This document shows positions 53,751 through 64,000 of a stretch of DNA of 64,000 bases, in pieces. Under the pieces are notes generated by a model, which had not been told where the DNA came from, ran no database searches, and worked only from the letters and a program-made list of their open reading frames with translations. Position 1 is the first letter of the stretch. Every line of letters begins with the position of its first letter. Source of the DNA: Ensifer sp. IC3342 (lineage in GTDB: Bacteria > Pseudomonadota > Alphaproteobacteria > Rhizobiales > Rhizobiaceae); NCBI RefSeq assembly GCF_020193655.1, contig NZ_JADYVE010000002.1, positions 496,001 through 560,000 on the forward strand. Reading direction: 5' to 3'. The translations under genes were made by a program, and so were the position numbers.

Positions 53751-55495
53751 TGTCGTTTCTCTCCCGTATCATGGTGCTGAAGAGCAAGGCGCATTTCTCG
53801 GCAGGCGGCAACAACCGCCCATCCGATGGGGTTAACGTCACGATTCAGGGAGCCCGCAAGAGGAGCGCCAGCCAGGCCAAGAACCGGGTGGCGATCGTCA
53901 TTGCCAGCTTCGGCATCGTCTATGCGGTGATCGGCGGGCGACTGGTGCAATACGGCATGGCGCAGCCGGAAACCGTTTCCTCGATTGGGCCCGCCGACAG
54001 TTTGATGGCTTCCCGCCCCGACATTCTCGATCGCAACGGCGAAATCCTCGCAACCGATATCCGCACCGTGTCGCTCTATGCCGAGCCGCACAAGATCGTC
54101 GATGCCGACGAGGCGGTCGAGCGTCTGGCGACGGTTCTGCCCGATCTCAACGCCCGCGAGATCTACAACAAGCTGAAGTCGAAATCGCGCTTCCAATGGC
54201 TGCGCCGGCAACTGACGCCGAAGCAGCAGAGTGAAATCCTGGCGCTCGGGATTCCCGGCGTCGGCTTCCGCCCGGAAAAACGGCGCTTCTATCCCGGTGG
54301 TCCGACCGCCGCCCATATCCTCGGTCACGTCAACATCGACAACCGCGGCGTTGCCGGCATGGAGCGCTACATCGACAGCCAGGGCCTTGCCGATCTGGCG
54401 GCGATTGGCATGACCAGCGATGCGAAACTCGAGCCGGTCAGGCTTTCGATCGATGTGCGCGTCCAGAACATCGTGCGCGACGTCATCGAAGCCGCCATGA
54501 CGAATTACCAGGCAATTGCCGCCGGCGCGGTCGTACTCGACGTTAATACCGGCGAGGTGCTGGCGATGGCCTCGGTTCCGGACTACGACCCGAACAAACC
54601 GGCGGAAGGCGCCGAGGAAGGCTGGATGAACCGCATGTCGAACGGCACGTTCGAGATGGGGTCCACCTTCAAGACCTTCACGATCGCGATGGGCCTCGAC
54701 TCCGGCAAGGTAACGCTCAACGACAGCTTCGATGCGTCGGCTCCGATCCGCATCGGTGGCTTCACCATCAAGGATTTTCACGGCAAGCGCCGCGTGCTGA
54801 CGGTTCCGGAGATCTTCCAGTATTCCTCGAACATCGGCACGGCCAAGATCGCCGACCTCATCGGCATTCCCGGCCACAAGGAATTCCTCACGCGCATCGG
54901 ACTTCTTTCGAAGCTGCCGACGGAGCTTCCGGAGGTCAAGACACCGACTCAGCCGCGCGAATGGAAGAAGATCAATTCGATCACCATCTCCTTCGGTCAC
55001 GGCGTCTCCACGACGCCGTTGCAGACGGCGGTTGCCGGGGCGGCGCTGGTCAATGGCGGCAAGCTCATCCCGCCGACCTTCCTGCCACGCACTGAGGAGC
55101 AGGCAAACGAGCTCGCGACGGCGGTCGTCAAGAAGAGCACCAGCGAAGACATGCGCTACCTGCTTCGCTGGAACGGCATTGCCGGCTCCGGCAAGCGGGC
55201 ACTCGTCCCCGGCTTCAACGTCGGCGGCAAAACCGGCACGGCTGACAAGGTGGTCAACGGCCGTTACGCCAATGACCTGAACTTCAACGCCTTCCTCGCC
55301 GCGTTCCCGATCGACAATCCCAAATACATCGTGCTGACCTTCATCGATGCGCCGAAGACCGGCGAAGGCGGCGGGCGGACCGCGGGTTCCAACGCAGCGC
55401 CCATGGTGCGCGACATCATCAGCCGCTCCGCGCCGCTTCTCGGCGTCGAACCGAAATTTGGAGAAGACGGTTCTGCCTTGCTTGTGTCTTATTGA
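53750..55495 (+). CDS. ftsI: Peptidoglycan D,D-transpeptidase FtsI (PBP3)
   Basis: A 581-residue class B penicillin-binding protein. One N-terminal membrane helix (VAIVIASFGIVYAVIGGRLV), a pedestal domain beginning SRPDILDRNGEILATDI, and a transpeptidase domain with S305 in STFK, SSN (in YSSNIGTAK) and KTGT at about 494. It makes septal cross-links and pairs with FtsW in the same cluster. The ~40-residue cytoplasmic N-terminus is longer than E. coli's, common in Rhizobiales. Confidence 0.95.
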   Translation: MSFLSRIMVLKSKAHFSAGGNNRPSDGVNVTIQGARKRSASQAKNRVAIVIASFGIVYAVIGGRLVQYGMAQPETVSSIGPADSLMASRPDILDRNGEILATDIRTVSLYAEPHKIVDADEAVERLATVLPDLNAREIYNKLKSKSRFQWLRRQLTPKQQSEILALGIPGVGFRPEKRRFYPGGPTAAHILGHVNIDNRGVAGMERYIDSQGLADLAAIGMTSDAKLEPVRLSIDVRVQNIVRDVIEAAMTNYQAIAAGAVVLDVNTGEVLAMASVPDYDPNKPAEGAEEGWMNRMSNGTFEMGSTFKTFTIAMGLDSGKVTLNDSFDASAPIRIGGFTIKDFHGKRRVLTVPEIFQYSSNIGTAKIADLIGIPGHKEFLTRIGLLSKLPTELPEVKTPTQPREWKKINSITISFGHGVSTTPLQTAVAGAALVNGGKLIPPTFLPRTEEQANELATAVVKKSTSEDMRYLLRWNGIAGSGKRALVPGFNVGGKTGTADKVVNGRYANDLNFNAFLAAFPIDNPKYIVLTFIDAPKTGEGGGRTAGSNAAPMVRDIISRSAPLLGVEPKFGEDGSALLVSY

Positions 55496-55561
55496 CCGTG
55501 AAATGAGAATGCGAACGATTCGCGATCCGGCGGATCGATATCGATGCGAGACATGCAGTTC

Positions 55562-57022
55562 ATGAAGATCAAGGACCTGGTGGGAGCAGCTTTCCCGGAA
55601 CTTTCGGCGCAACTGAAGGGCGGTTCCCCGGAAATCGAGATCGCCGGCATTACGGCCGATAGCCGGCAGGTCAAACCAGGCGATCTTTTCGTCGCTGTCG
55701 CCGGGACAAAGGCGAATGGTGCCGCCTATGTCGCCGACGCCCTTTCGCGTGGCGCCGCGGCCGTGGTGACAGCGGCTGGCGCGGTTGCTGAAGCTGGCGT
55801 GCCGGTATTCGGGCTTTCGGAGCCGCGCCGTTTCCTGGCGAAGGCTGCAGCCGCCTTCTACGGCCGCCAGCCGGAGACCATGGTGGCGGTGACCGGCACG
55901 GCAGGAAAGACCTCCGTCGCTTCCTTCACCCGTCAGATCTGGGCGCATTCGGGCCTTGCCGCCGCGATGATCGGAACGACCGGCGTCGTGGCGCCGGGCC
56001 GCAACGACTATGGCTCGCTGACCACGCCGGACCCGGTCTCGCTGCACAAGCTGCTTAAAGAGCTCGCCGACGCCGGTGTGACCCATGCGGCGATGGAAGC
56101 CTCCAGCCATGGCCTCGACCAGAGCCGTCTCGACGGCGTCTGGCTTGCCGCCGCCGCCTTCACCAATCTCGGCCGCGACCACATGGACTATCATCCGACG
56201 GTCGAACACTACATGACCTCGAAGATGCGCCTCTTCTCCGACCTCTTGCCCAAGGGCTCGCCGGCGGTGATCTTCGCCGACGACCAATGGTCGGACCAGG
56301 CGATCGCCGCCGCCTGCAAGGCCGGCCATGATGTGCGCACCGTCGGGCGCAAGGGCGAATTCATCACGTTGAAGCGCGTCGAGCACTTCCGCCACAAGCA
56401 GTCGGCCGAGGTGCATATCGGCGACGATATCTTTGAAATCCACGTGCCGCTTGCCGGCGACTTCCAGATCGCCAACGCGCTGGTTGCTGCCGGCCTTGCC
56501 ATGTCCACCGGCATCTCTGCCAAGGCGACCTTTTCGGCGCTCGAGAAATTGCAGGGCGCCTCCGGGCGCCTGGAACTCGTCGGGCACACGAACGATGGCG
56601 CGCTCGCCTATGTGGACTATGCCCACAAGCCGGATGCGCTGGAGAAAGTCCTGACCTCGGTTCGTCCTTTCACGACCGGCCGGATCATTATCGTGTTCGG
56701 CTGCGGTGGCGATCGCGACAAGGGTAAGCGGCCGATCATGGGCGAGATCGCCACGCGGCTTGCCGATGTGGTGATCGTTACCGACGACAACCCGCGTTCG
56801 GAGGTACCGGAGGTCATCCGCGCCGAGATCATGGCCGCGGCCAAGGGCGCGACGGAAATCGGCGACCGCGCGGAGGCGATCCGCACGGCGGTCGGGATGC
56901 TGAAAAGCGGCGACACGCTGATCGTCGCCGGCAAGGGACATGAGGAAGGGCAGACGATCGGTTCGGTGACGCTGCCGTTCTCGGACCATGAGGAAGTACG
57001 CAAGGCATTGGGAGGGCTATGA
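55562..57022 (+). CDS. murE: UDP-MurNAc-L-Ala-D-Glu:meso-diaminopimelate ligase MurE
   Basis: A 486-residue Mur ligase. [19 protein letters not shown] is the N-terminal uridyl-binding domain, [10 protein letters not shown] the ATP P-loop, and DNPRSE the motif specifying meso-diaminopimelate rather than lysine. The start is uncertain among ATGs at 55544, 55553 and 55562; the last begins MKIKDLVGA, the usual family start. It adds the third amino acid to the stem peptide in the cytoplasm. The frame continues almost to the murF start. Confidence 0.94.
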   Translation: MKIKDLVGAAFPELSAQLKGGSPEIEIAGITADSRQVKPGDLFVAVAGTKANGAAYVADALSRGAAAVVTAAGAVAEAGVPVFGLSEPRRFLAKAAAAFYGRQPETMVAVTGTAGKTSVASFTRQIWAHSGLAAAMIGTTGVVAPGRNDYGSLTTPDPVSLHKLLKELADAGVTHAAMEASSHGLDQSRLDGVWLAAAAFTNLGRDHMDYHPTVEHYMTSKMRLFSDLLPKGSPAVIFADDQWSDQAIAAACKAGHDVRTVGRKGEFITLKRVEHFRHKQSAEVHIGDDIFEIHVPLAGDFQIANALVAAGLAMSTGISAKATFSALEKLQGASGRLELVGHTNDGALAYVDYAHKPDALEKVLTSVRPFTTGRIIIVFGCGGDRDKGKRPIMGEIATRLADVVIVTDDNPRSEVPEVIRAEIMAAAKGATEIGDRAEAIRTAVGMLKSGDTLIVAGKGHEEGQTIGSVTLPFSDHEEVRKALGGL

Positions 57023-57023
57023 C

Positions 57024-58457
57024 TTGAACTGGCTCTGGATAAGCAGCGATCTTCTGGCTGCGATGAACGGCCGTCCGGTCGGAAATCTGCCAGAGGGCAT
57101 TGTCGGCATCTCGATCGACAGCCGAACGATCAACAAAGGCGAGGCGTTTTTCGCGATCAAGGGCGATCGCGTCGATGGCCATGACTATGCCGGGATCGCG
57201 CTTGCCAGCGGAGCTTCCCTTCTTGTCGTCAGTGAGGGCAAGATTCCCGCTCTCGGCCGGCTGATCGCGCCGATGATCGTCGTCGATGACGTGCTGGAGG
57301 CGTTGATCCGCCTCGGCTGCGCCGCGCGCGACCGCAGTGCGGCAAAGGTTATCGCCGTCACGGGGTCGGTCGGAAAGACCACGACGAAGGAAATGCTGAG
57401 ACACGTGCTATCCCCGCTCGGCCGGGTGCACGCCTCCGTTGCGTCCTTCAATAATCACTGGGGCGTGCCGTTGACCCTAGCGCGGATGCCCGAAGCGACG
57501 GACTTCGGCATTTTCGAGATCGGCATGAATCACCCGGGTGAGATCCGGCCGCTGACGAAGATGGTTCGCCCGCACGTGGCGGTCGTCACCAGCATCGCTC
57601 CGGCCCATCTCGGCAATTTCGAGAGCCTCGACGAGATCGCAGCGGCGAAGGCCGAGATCTTTGAGGGTGTCGTCAAGGGCGGCCACGCCGTTCTCAACCT
57701 CGACAGCCCGCAATACACTCTCCTGGAGCGCGCCGCCGGTGCCGCCGGCGTGAGTTACATCCATTCTTTCGGCGCCAACCCGAAAGCCGAGTTCCGGCTG
57801 GTCGAATTCGCCGGTCGATCGGAAGGATCGGTGCTTTGGGCAGGGATCGGCGGCAGGACGCTTGAAGTCGCTATTGGCGCTCCAGGGCGCCATATTGCCG
57901 AGAACGCTCTGGCTGTCATCGCGGCGGCGAAGCTTGCAGGCGCTGATCTCGATCAGGTCTTGGTTTCGCTCGCGACGATGCGGCCGGAAAAGGGTCGGGG
58001 ACTGCAGCACCAGCTGAAAGTCGGCGCGGGTCGGCTGACGCTCATCGACGAGAGCTACAATGCCAACCCGGCTTCGATGCGCGCCGCGATCTCGCTGCTG
58101 CGCGACGCCGAGCCGCCCGTCGGCGGACGCCGGATCGCGATCCTCGGCGACATGCTGGAGATGGGCGAGCACGCGGCCGATGTTCATGCCGCTCTTGCGG
58201 ATCCGATCGTGGAGGCCGGCATTGCCGACGTCTGGCTCGCCGGGCCCGAGATGGCGCATCTGCGCGACGCTCTGCCGCCGGAGGTTTCGGTCGTCTATCG
58301 CGAGTCGGTCGACGATCTCACGGACTATGCACTCGCAGCGGTTGCCGCCGGCGACGTGGTGATGGTCAAGTCGTCCAAGGGAACCGGCTGCGCGCGGATC
58401 GTCCAGGCGCTTCTCAACGCCTATCCGGAAGAGGCGGCGAGGGGCAGGGAAGTATAA
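57024..58457 (+). CDS. murF: UDP-MurNAc-tripeptide:D-Ala-D-Ala ligase MurF
   Basis: A 477-residue Mur ligase. ISIDSRTINKGEAFFAIKGDRVDGHDY is the N-terminal domain, VTGSVGKTTTKEML the ATP loop, FEIGMNHPGEI and IDESYNANPASMRAAI the later conserved motifs. The preferred start is TTG at 57024, one base after the murE TGA, because GGGAGGG lies just upstream within the murE end; the unusual codon and overlap suggest coupled translation. It completes the pentapeptide. A gap of 139 bp with a hairpin separates it from mraY. Confidence 0.93.
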   Translation: MNWLWISSDLLAAMNGRPVGNLPEGIVGISIDSRTINKGEAFFAIKGDRVDGHDYAGIALASGASLLVVSEGKIPALGRLIAPMIVVDDVLEALIRLGCAARDRSAAKVIAVTGSVGKTTTKEMLRHVLSPLGRVHASVASFNNHWGVPLTLARMPEATDFGIFEIGMNHPGEIRPLTKMVRPHVAVVTSIAPAHLGNFESLDEIAAAKAEIFEGVVKGGHAVLNLDSPQYTLLERAAGAAGVSYIHSFGANPKAEFRLVEFAGRSEGSVLWAGIGGRTLEVAIGAPGRHIAENALAVIAAAKLAGADLDQVLVSLATMRPEKGRGLQHQLKVGAGRLTLIDESYNANPASMRAAISLLRDAEPPVGGRRIAILGDMLEMGEHAADVHAALADPIVEAGIADVWLAGPEMAHLRDALPPEVSVVYRESVDDLTDYALAAVAAGDVVMVKSSKGTGCARIVQALLNAYPEEAARGREV

Positions 58458-58463
58458 CGTTGC

Positions 58464-58480
58464 CACCACTGCATGTGGTG
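58464..58480. other. Small hairpin in the murF-mraY gap
   Basis: CACCAC-TGCAT-GTGGTG forms a 6-bp stem within the longest gap of the dcw cluster. It may mark a partial terminator or internal promoter region for mraY; no clear promoter could be read. Confidence 0.35.
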
Positions 58481-58596
58481 CATACCGCGCTCGGCCAGGG
58501 GATATGGCCTAACATAGTCGACCACAAGTGGGTAACGTCTATCAGATGATTCTGTTGGACGATGTCCGATTCTAAACCTTTGGGGAAAGGTCCCTT

Positions 58597-59697
58597 ATGC
58601 TGATCTGGCTCGTGGAACTGGCGGACCACTTTCAATTTTTCAATCTCTTTCGCTACATCACTTTCCGCACGGGTGCAGCTCTCTTCACTTCCGCCCTGAT
58701 CGTCTTCCTGTTCGGCCCGGCGATGATCGCATCGCTTCGCATCCGCCAGGGCAAGGGCCAGCCGATCCGCGCCGATGGTCCGCAGACCCACTTCAAGAAA
58801 GCTGGCACGCCGACCATGGGCGGCTTGATGATCCTTGCCGGTATCGTCGTCTCGTCGCTGCTGTGGGCCGATCTTTCGAGCGTCTATGTCGTTTCGACCC
58901 TCCTGGTGACGCTGGGCTTCGGCGCGATCGGCTTCTACGACGACTACCTCAAGGTGACCAAGCAGTCGGACAAGGGCTTTTCCGGCAAGGCGCGTCTCGG
59001 CATCGAATTCGTGATCGCGGCGATCGCCGTCTTCTTCATGATGCAGGCGTCGCTTTCGGCGGGAACCGCCGGCTCCACTTTCGGCTCCTCGGTGACTTTC
59101 CCCTTCTTCAAGGATCTGATGCTCAATCTCGGCTATTTCTTCGTGCTTTTCGGCGGTTTCGTCATCGTCGGCGCGGGCAATGCCGTGAACCTGACCGACG
59201 GCCTCGACGGCCTTGCCATCGTACCCGTGATGATCGCGTCGGCTGCCTTCGGGCTCATCGCCTATCTCGCCGGCAACGCCGTTTTTGCCAACTATCTGCA
59301 GATCCATTTCGTGCCCGGCACCGGCGAACTCGCCGTGATCCTCGGCGCCGTTATCGGCGCGGGCCTCGGCTTTCTCTGGTTCAACGCGCCGCCCGCCGCA
59401 ATCTTCATGGGCGACACGGGCTCGCTGGCGCTCGGCGGCCTCATCGGCACGGTTGCCGTCGCCACGAAGCATGAAGTTGTTATGATCATCATCGGCGGTC
59501 TCTTCGTCATGGAGACGCTCTCCGTGATCATCCAGGTCTTCTGGTTCAAGCGTACCGGCCGCCGGGTGTTCCTCATGGCGCCGATCCACCATCACTTCGA
59601 AAAGAAGGGCTGGACGGAAAGCCAGGTGGTGATCCGCTTCTGGATCATCGCCGTTATCCTCGCGATGATCGGCCTTTCGACGCTGAAGCTCAGGTAA
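58597..59697 (+). CDS. mraY: Phospho-MurNAc-pentapeptide translocase MraY
   Basis: A 366-residue inner-membrane enzyme transferring phospho-MurNAc-pentapeptide to undecaprenyl phosphate (lipid I). The catalytic aspartates are in GFYDDYLKV and [11 protein letters not shown], and the [19 protein letters not shown] and [13 protein letters not shown] loops are intact, with about ten transmembrane helices. An N-terminal extension ([28 protein letters not shown]) is the usual one. Confidence 0.96.
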   Translation: MLIWLVELADHFQFFNLFRYITFRTGAALFTSALIVFLFGPAMIASLRIRQGKGQPIRADGPQTHFKKAGTPTMGGLMILAGIVVSSLLWADLSSVYVVSTLLVTLGFGAIGFYDDYLKVTKQSDKGFSGKARLGIEFVIAAIAVFFMMQASLSAGTAGSTFGSSVTFPFFKDLMLNLGYFFVLFGGFVIVGAGNAVNLTDGLDGLAIVPVMIASAAFGLIAYLAGNAVFANYLQIHFVPGTGELAVILGAVIGAGLGFLWFNAPPAAIFMGDTGSLALGGLIGTVAVATKHEVVMIIIGGLFVMETLSVIIQVFWFKRTGRRVFLMAPIHHHFEKKGWTESQVVIRFWIIAVILAMIGLSTLKLR

Positions 59698-59704
59698 TTG
59701 CGCG

Positions 59705-61096
59705 ATGATCCCGGTCACCACATTCAAGGATAAGAAAGTCGCACTCTTCGGGCTCGGCGGTTCCGGCCTCGCGACGGCGCAAGCGCTGGTCGCGGGCGGA
59801 GCGGAGGTCGTCGCATGGGACGACAACCCGGACAGCGTCGCCAAGGCCGCAACTGCGCGGCTTTCGACGGCCGATCTGCGCGGCGTCGACTGGTCTGGCT
59901 TTGCCGCCTTCGTGCTTTCTCCCGGCGTGCCGCTGACGCATCCGAAGCCGCATTGGACGGTCGATCTCGCCCGCCAGGCTGGCGTCGAGATCATCGGCGA
60001 CGTGGAACTTTTCGTTCGTGAGCGCCGGGCGCATGCCCCCGATTGCCCGTTCATCGCCATCACCGGCACCAACGGCAAGTCGACCACGACGGCGCTGATC
60101 GCCCATATCCTGAGAGAAAGCGGGCGGGACACCCAGCTTGGCGGCAATATCGGCACCGCGGTGCTGACGCTCGATCCGCCAAAGGCCGGGCGCTTCTACG
60201 TGGTGGAATGCTCCTCTTATCAGATCGATCTTGCGCCGACGCTTGAGCCGACGGCCGGCGTCCTGCTCAACCTGACCCCGGACCATTTGGACCGGCACGG
60301 CACGATGCAGCATTATGCCAATATCAAGGAGCGGCTGGTGGCCGGAAGCGGCACCGCGATCGTCGGCACCGACGACAGCTTCTCAAGCCTGATTGCCGAC
60401 CGGGTGGAACGCGCCGGAACCAGGGTCGTGCGCATTTCGCGTCGGAATGTGCTTGCCGATGGATTTTACGCCGAAGGCACGCAGTTAATGCGCGCCAACG
60501 GCGGCACGTCTTCGCTGTTTACCGACCTTGAAGGCATCCAGACGCTGCGCGGCGGGCATAATGCCCAGAATGCCGCTGCCGCAATTGCCGCCTGTCTCGC
60601 GGTCGGTGTCGCCGAGAAGGACATCGTAGTCGGGATTCGCAGCTTCCCGGGGCTGAAACACCGGATGCAGCCGGTCGGGAAAAGGGGCGATGTCGTGTTC
60701 GTCAACGACAGCAAGGCGACCAATGCGGATGCGGCGGCGCCGGCGCTATCGAGCTACGACCGGATTTACTGGATCGCCGGCGGTCTGCCGAAGGAGGGCG
60801 GCATCACGTCGCTGGCGCCGTTCTTCCCAAAGATCCTCAAGGCCTATCTGATCGGTGAGGCCGCACCGGCCTTTGCAGCGACGCTCGGCGAGGCCGTGCC
60901 CTACGAGATTTCCGGAACGCTGGAGAAGGCGGTCGCCCATGCGGCGGCGGATGCGGCACGGGACGAGGGCGGGGCCTCGGCCGTGATGCTCTCCCCGGCT
61001 TGCGCAAGCTTTGACCAGTACAGGAATTTCGAAGTGCGTGGAGATGCCTTTGTCGGGCATGTGGCGGCGCTCGAAGGCGTGACCATGCTCGTCTGA
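59705..61096 (+). CDS. murD: UDP-MurNAc-L-Ala:D-Glu ligase MurD
   Basis: A 463-residue Mur ligase adding D-glutamate. Key segments are [16 protein letters not shown] (uridyl domain), [18 protein letters not shown] (P-loop), [24 protein letters not shown], and [17 protein letters not shown]. It starts 7 bp after mraY. Length and order match the family. Confidence 0.96.
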   Translation: MIPVTTFKDKKVALFGLGGSGLATAQALVAGGAEVVAWDDNPDSVAKAATARLSTADLRGVDWSGFAAFVLSPGVPLTHPKPHWTVDLARQAGVEIIGDVELFVRERRAHAPDCPFIAITGTNGKSTTTALIAHILRESGRDTQLGGNIGTAVLTLDPPKAGRFYVVECSSYQIDLAPTLEPTAGVLLNLTPDHLDRHGTMQHYANIKERLVAGSGTAIVGTDDSFSSLIADRVERAGTRVVRISRRNVLADGFYAEGTQLMRANGGTSSLFTDLEGIQTLRGGHNAQNAAAAIAACLAVGVAEKDIVVGIRSFPGLKHRMQPVGKRGDVVFVNDSKATNADAAAPALSSYDRIYWIAGGLPKEGGITSLAPFFPKILKAYLIGEAAPAFAATLGEAVPYEISGTLEKAVAHAAADAARDEGGASAVMLSPACASFDQYRNFEVRGDAFVGHVAALEGVTMLV

Positions 61097-61161
61097 CAAG
61101 CGGAGTCGAGCCTGAACGATAGACGTTGGCGCAGATTTGCGCCGGAAAAGGGGACAGACAG

Positions 61162-62316
61162 ATGGTAAGCCGAGCCGAACGTGGCCCCGTGGCCGACTGG
61201 TTCTGGACGATCGACAGGTTTTTTCTGGCGACCTTCATCCTCCTGATGGGCGTCGGCTTCATGCTCTCCTTCGCGGCGAGCCCGCCGGTTGCCGAACGGC
61301 TCGGCCTCGACAGCTTCCATTTCGTCAAGCGTCATGCTCTCTTCCTCCTGCCGTCGCTCGCGGTGATGGTCGGCATCTCCTTCCTTTCGCCACGCCAGGT
61401 CAGGCGCACAGCGATCATCCTGCTCGGCATCTCGCTCGGGATGATGGTGCTGGTTCTCTTCGTCGGTCAGGAGGTCAAGGGTTCATTGCGCTGGATATCG
61501 ATCGCCGGCATTTCGATTCAGCCCTCGGAATTCATGAAGCCGGCCTTCGTGGTCGTCTGTGCCTGGCTTTTCTCCGAGCACGCACGGCAGCCGGAAATCC
61601 CAGGCAATCTTTTCGCCATTCTGCTGTTCGGCATCGTCGGCGCGCTCCTTGTCGCCCAGCCGGACCTTGGCCAGACCATTCTGACCACGGCGGTCTGGGG
61701 CGGCATGTTCTTCATGGCCGGCATGCCGTGGCTCTGGATCATCGTTCTTGCGGGCGCCGCGGTCGGCGGTTTCTTCGTCGCCTATACCATGCTGCCGCAC
61801 GTCGCCGGCCGCATCGACCGGTTCCTGACCGGCGAGGGCGATACCTTCCAGGTGGACACGGCCCGCGAAGCGATCATTCGCGGCGACTGGTTCGGTCGCG
61901 GTCCAGGCGAGGGGGTCGTCAAGCGCATCATTCCGGACAGCCACACCGACTTCGTCTTTTCCGTCGCGGCGGAAGAGTTCGGCATCGTTTTCTGCATGGC
62001 GATCGTGCTGATCTTTTCCTTCCTCGTCATGCGCGGTCTCAGCCATGCTTTCCGCGAGCGGAACGATTTCAATCGCTTTGCCGTCGCCGGTCTTGTGCTT
62101 CAACTTGGCATCCAGTCGATGATCAATATCGGCGTAAACCTCGAGCTGCTTCCGGCCAAGGGCATGACCCTGCCGCTGATTTCCTATGGCGGCTCCTCGA
62201 TGGTGGCGATCTGCGTGACGGCCGGCTTCATCCTGGCGTTGACCCGCCACCGGCCGGAGAAGCGCGCCGTGGAGCGCAGTCTCTTTCGATCCGGTGTCGG
62301 AATGCCGGCGGAGTAA
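61162..62316 (+). CDS. ftsW: Septal peptidoglycan polymerase FtsW (SEDS)
   Basis: A 384-residue SEDS glycosyltransferase with about ten transmembrane helices. It shows IAGISIQPSEFMKPAFV, DLGQTILTTAVWGGMFFMAG with the conserved QPDLGQ, and the catalytic region WFGRGPGEGVVKRIIPDSHTDFVFSVAAEEFG, then LPLISYGGSSMVAICVTAGF. It partners with FtsI for septal synthesis. ATG 61162 follows GGGGACAGAC; an upstream extension to 61126 lacks a ribosome site. Confidence 0.95.
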   Translation: MVSRAERGPVADWFWTIDRFFLATFILLMGVGFMLSFAASPPVAERLGLDSFHFVKRHALFLLPSLAVMVGISFLSPRQVRRTAIILLGISLGMMVLVLFVGQEVKGSLRWISIAGISIQPSEFMKPAFVVVCAWLFSEHARQPEIPGNLFAILLFGIVGALLVAQPDLGQTILTTAVWGGMFFMAGMPWLWIIVLAGAAVGGFFVAYTMLPHVAGRIDRFLTGEGDTFQVDTAREAIIRGDWFGRGPGEGVVKRIIPDSHTDFVFSVAAEEFGIVFCMAIVLIFSFLVMRGLSHAFRERNDFNRFAVAGLVLQLGIQSMINIGVNLELLPAKGMTLPLISYGGSSMVAICVTAGFILALTRHRPEKRAVERSLFRSGVGMPAE

Positions 62317-62319
62317 GTC

Positions 62320-63444
62320 ATGAGCAAAGGCATCGTTCTTCTTGCCGCCGGCGGCACCGGCGGCCACCTCTTTCCCGCCGAAGCGCTGGCGCACGAGCTG
62401 AAGGAATCCGGCTACGCCGTGCATCTGGTGACGGACAGCCGCGCCGAACGCTTTGCCAGCCGGTTTCCGGCCGACGAGATCCACATCGTTCCTTCGGCGA
62501 CGATCGGCTCGAAGAATCCGATCAAGCTGGCGCGATCGATCTGGAAGCTCTGGACCGGCTTGCGCGCGGCGCGGCGGCTAATCACGCGGCTGAAGCCGAA
62601 GGCGGTGATCGGCTTCGGGGGCTACCCTACAGTGCCGCCGCTGCTCGCGGCGACCCAAATGGGCGTGCCGTCGATGATCCACGAGCAGAATGCCGTTATG
62701 GGACGGGCCAACAAGATGCTGGCCTCACGCGTACAGGCAATCGCCGGCGGCTTTCTTCCCGAAGGTACCGGGGCTTTCGCGACGAAAACCGTGACGACCG
62801 GCAATCCTGTTCGTCCGGCCGTGCTCGAAGCCGCGGGCGCGCCCTATGCGGTTTCCGCGGGCGACGCGCCGTTCCATCTGGTGGTCTTCGGCGGCAGCCA
62901 GGGCGCGCAATATTTCTCGCAGGCGATCCCGCAGGCGATCTGCCGTCTCGACGACGCCGCGCGCCAGCGCGTGCGGGTCACGCAGCAGGCACGCCCCGAG
63001 GACCGGGAAGGCGTTATCGCTGCCTATGACAAACTCGGCGTCCCGGCGGAAGTCTCTCCCTTCTTCAACGACATGGCGGCGCGGATAGCAGGCGCCCAGC
63101 TCGTCGTCTGCCGCTCGGGCGCATCGACGGTGTCCGAGCTCGCGGTGATCGGCAGGCCGGCGATCCTCGTGCCCTATCCCTATGCGCTCGATCACGATCA
63201 GGCGGCGAATGCGGCCGCACTCGCGGCCAAGGGCGGTGCCCGCGTGATCGCGCAGGCCGAGCTCAGTTCCGAACGGCTCGCAGGCATCCTCGCCGATGCC
63301 ATGAACAATCCACAGTCCCTGGCGCAGATGGCCGCCAGTGCCCGCGAAACCGGCAAACCGGACGCCGCGCGCTTGCTTGCGTCTCTCGTAGAGGCTATTG
63401 CCAGCGGTTTGACAATCGAGAAATTCAAGGAAACACGCTCATGA
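62320..63444 (+). CDS. murG: Undecaprenyl-PP-MurNAc-pentapeptide GlcNAc transferase MurG
   Basis: A 374-residue GT28 enzyme making lipid II at the cytoplasmic membrane face. [65 protein letters not shown] and the UDP-GlcNAc site [24 protein letters not shown] with [10 protein letters not shown] are intact. It starts 4 bp after ftsW and overlaps murC by 4 bp (ATGA). Confidence 0.96.
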   Translation: MSKGIVLLAAGGTGGHLFPAEALAHELKESGYAVHLVTDSRAERFASRFPADEIHIVPSATIGSKNPIKLARSIWKLWTGLRAARRLITRLKPKAVIGFGGYPTVPPLLAATQMGVPSMIHEQNAVMGRANKMLASRVQAIAGGFLPEGTGAFATKTVTTGNPVRPAVLEAAGAPYAVSAGDAPFHLVVFGGSQGAQYFSQAIPQAICRLDDAARQRVRVTQQARPEDREGVIAAYDKLGVPAEVSPFFNDMAARIAGAQLVVCRSGASTVSELAVIGRPAILVPYPYALDHDQAANAAALAAKGGARVIAQAELSSERLAGILADAMNNPQSLAQMAASARETGKPDAARLLASLVEAIASGLTIEKFKETRS

Positions 63445-64000
63445 AAATGCCGAAGACGATCGGGCTCGTACATTTCATCGGTATCGGCGGCATCGGCATG
63501 AGCGGCATTGCAGAGGTGCTGCACAATCTTGGGCACCGGGTGCAGGGGTCGGATCAGTCGGACAGCGCCAACGTGCAGCGCCTTCGCGAGAAGGGCATCA
63601 AGATCTCCGTTGGTCACAAGGCCGAAAACCTCGGCGATGCCGAGGTTGTCGTCGTCTCGACGGCGATCAAGAAAGACAATCCCGAACTGATCGCCGCGCG
63701 CGAAAAGTTCCTGCCTGTGGTGCGGCGCGCCGAAATGTTGGCCGAGCTCATGCGCTTCCGCAATGCGATCGCCATTGGCGGCACGCACGGCAAGACGACG
63801 ACGACCTCGATGATCGCGGCGCTGCTCGATGCGGGCGGGCTCGATCCGACGGTCATCAATGGCGGCATCATCAATGCTTACGGCACGAATGCGCGCATGG
63901 GTGCCGGCGAATGGATGGTGGTCGAGGCGGACGAGTCGGATGGCACCTTCCTGAAGCTCCCCGCCGACATCGCGGTCGTCACCAATATCGACCCCGAACA
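63441..64000 (+). CDS. murC: UDP-N-acetylmuramate:L-alanine ligase MurC (partial)
   Basis: The first 186 codons of a Mur ligase. [28 protein letters not shown] is the N-terminal UDP-MurNAc-binding domain, [19 protein letters not shown] the ATP P-loop, and [11 protein letters not shown] and ITNID-type TNIDPEH the following motifs. The rest, and presumably murB, ddl and ftsQAZ, lie beyond the window. The first step of peptide addition is catalysed by this enzyme, so the dcw order here is not pathway order. Confidence 0.94.
   Translation, partial: MKMPKTIGLVHFIGIGGIGMSGIAEVLHNLGHRVQGSDQSDSANVQRLREKGIKISVGHKAENLGDAEVVVVSTAIKKDNPELIAAREKFLPVVRRAEMLAELMRFRNAIAIGGTHGKTTTTSMIAALLDAGGLDPTVINGGIINAYGTNARMGAGEWMVVEADESDGTFLKLPADIAVVTNIDPE

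Noticed and set aside
53441-56989. A 1182-codon open frame on the minus strand opposite ftsI and murE
   Set aside because: It mirrors the codon pattern of two clear plus-strand genes in high-GC DNA. Its translation is low-complexity Arg/Asp/Gly-rich with no recognisable domain and no ribosome site.
58414-60156. A 580-codon minus-strand open frame opposite mraY and murD
   Set aside because: Same antisense shadow effect: it is highly charged, repetitive and overlaps two conserved genes completely.
61137-63029. A 630-codon plus-strand frame overlapping ftsW and murG
   Set aside because: It is in a different phase from two well-conserved genes and has Arg-rich shadow composition with no domain.

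Overview
The window is about 64 kb of GC-rich chromosomal DNA, nearly all coding. It most likely comes from a Sinorhizobium/Ensifer-type member of the Rhizobiales. Evidence: an adjacent btaA-btaB pair for betaine lipid synthesis, a type II lumazine synthase (RibH2) behind an FMN riboswitch, a PPi-dependent phosphofructokinase, an ArsR-methyltransferase fusion upstream of metF, an alphaproteobacterial dcw gene order, and intergenic palindromic mosaic repeats of rhizobial type. I see no phage, insertion sequence, CRISPR array, rRNA or tRNA gene. Species assignment is inference.

Layout. 1-2144: end of a polyamine/iron-type ABC transport operon, divergent from a LuxR-type regulator. 2225-6907: an LtrA-like membrane protein, then a TonB-dependent siderophore receptor with an upstream AraC regulator and a candidate iron-responsive operator. 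7106-7857: ribH2 with its FMN riboswitch and terminator. 7988-19742: a catabolic and transport region. It holds a four-gene ABC importer and an RpiR regulator on the minus strand. Divergently it holds an N-formylglutamate amidohydrolase-like enzyme, an APC permease, a glutamine-synthetase-like ligase, an aldehyde dehydrogenase and an iron-type alcohol dehydrogenase. Nearby (22560-23849) is a PuuB/OrdL-like FAD amine oxidase. Together these suggest a gamma-glutamylation route for an amine or amino alcohol; this is the most interesting candidate system here. Between them lie an orphan ParA ATPase and a soluble globin-coupled chemoreceptor.

24124-33680: an L,D-transpeptidase, a DUF4432 epimerase-like protein, a small BLH-type phosphatase-like protein, a three-gene unit (alpha/beta hydrolase, EamA transporter, TPP enzyme), an RNase T2 homologue with a degenerate second active-site motif, and the ABC-F factor EttA. 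34060-37620: the methionine/one-carbon unit (ArsR-methyltransferase plus metF with a perfect operator palindrome), a long intergenic region holding a 25-codon membrane micro-ORF, and another EamA transporter. 37855-50995: several murein enzymes (MltB-like, GH25, two SLT proteins, AmpD-like) mixed with btaAB, a serine beta-lactamase-fold protein, a LysE exporter, pfp, a TerB/DnaJ protein and a FAD oxidoreductase.

51066-64000: RNase P RNA, then the division and cell-wall (dcw) cluster mraZ-rsmH-ftsL-ftsI-murE-murF-mraY-murD-ftsW-murG-murC, tightly packed and running off the window inside murC. Four TGGG repeats at exact 10-bp spacing upstream of mraZ look like its autoregulatory operator.
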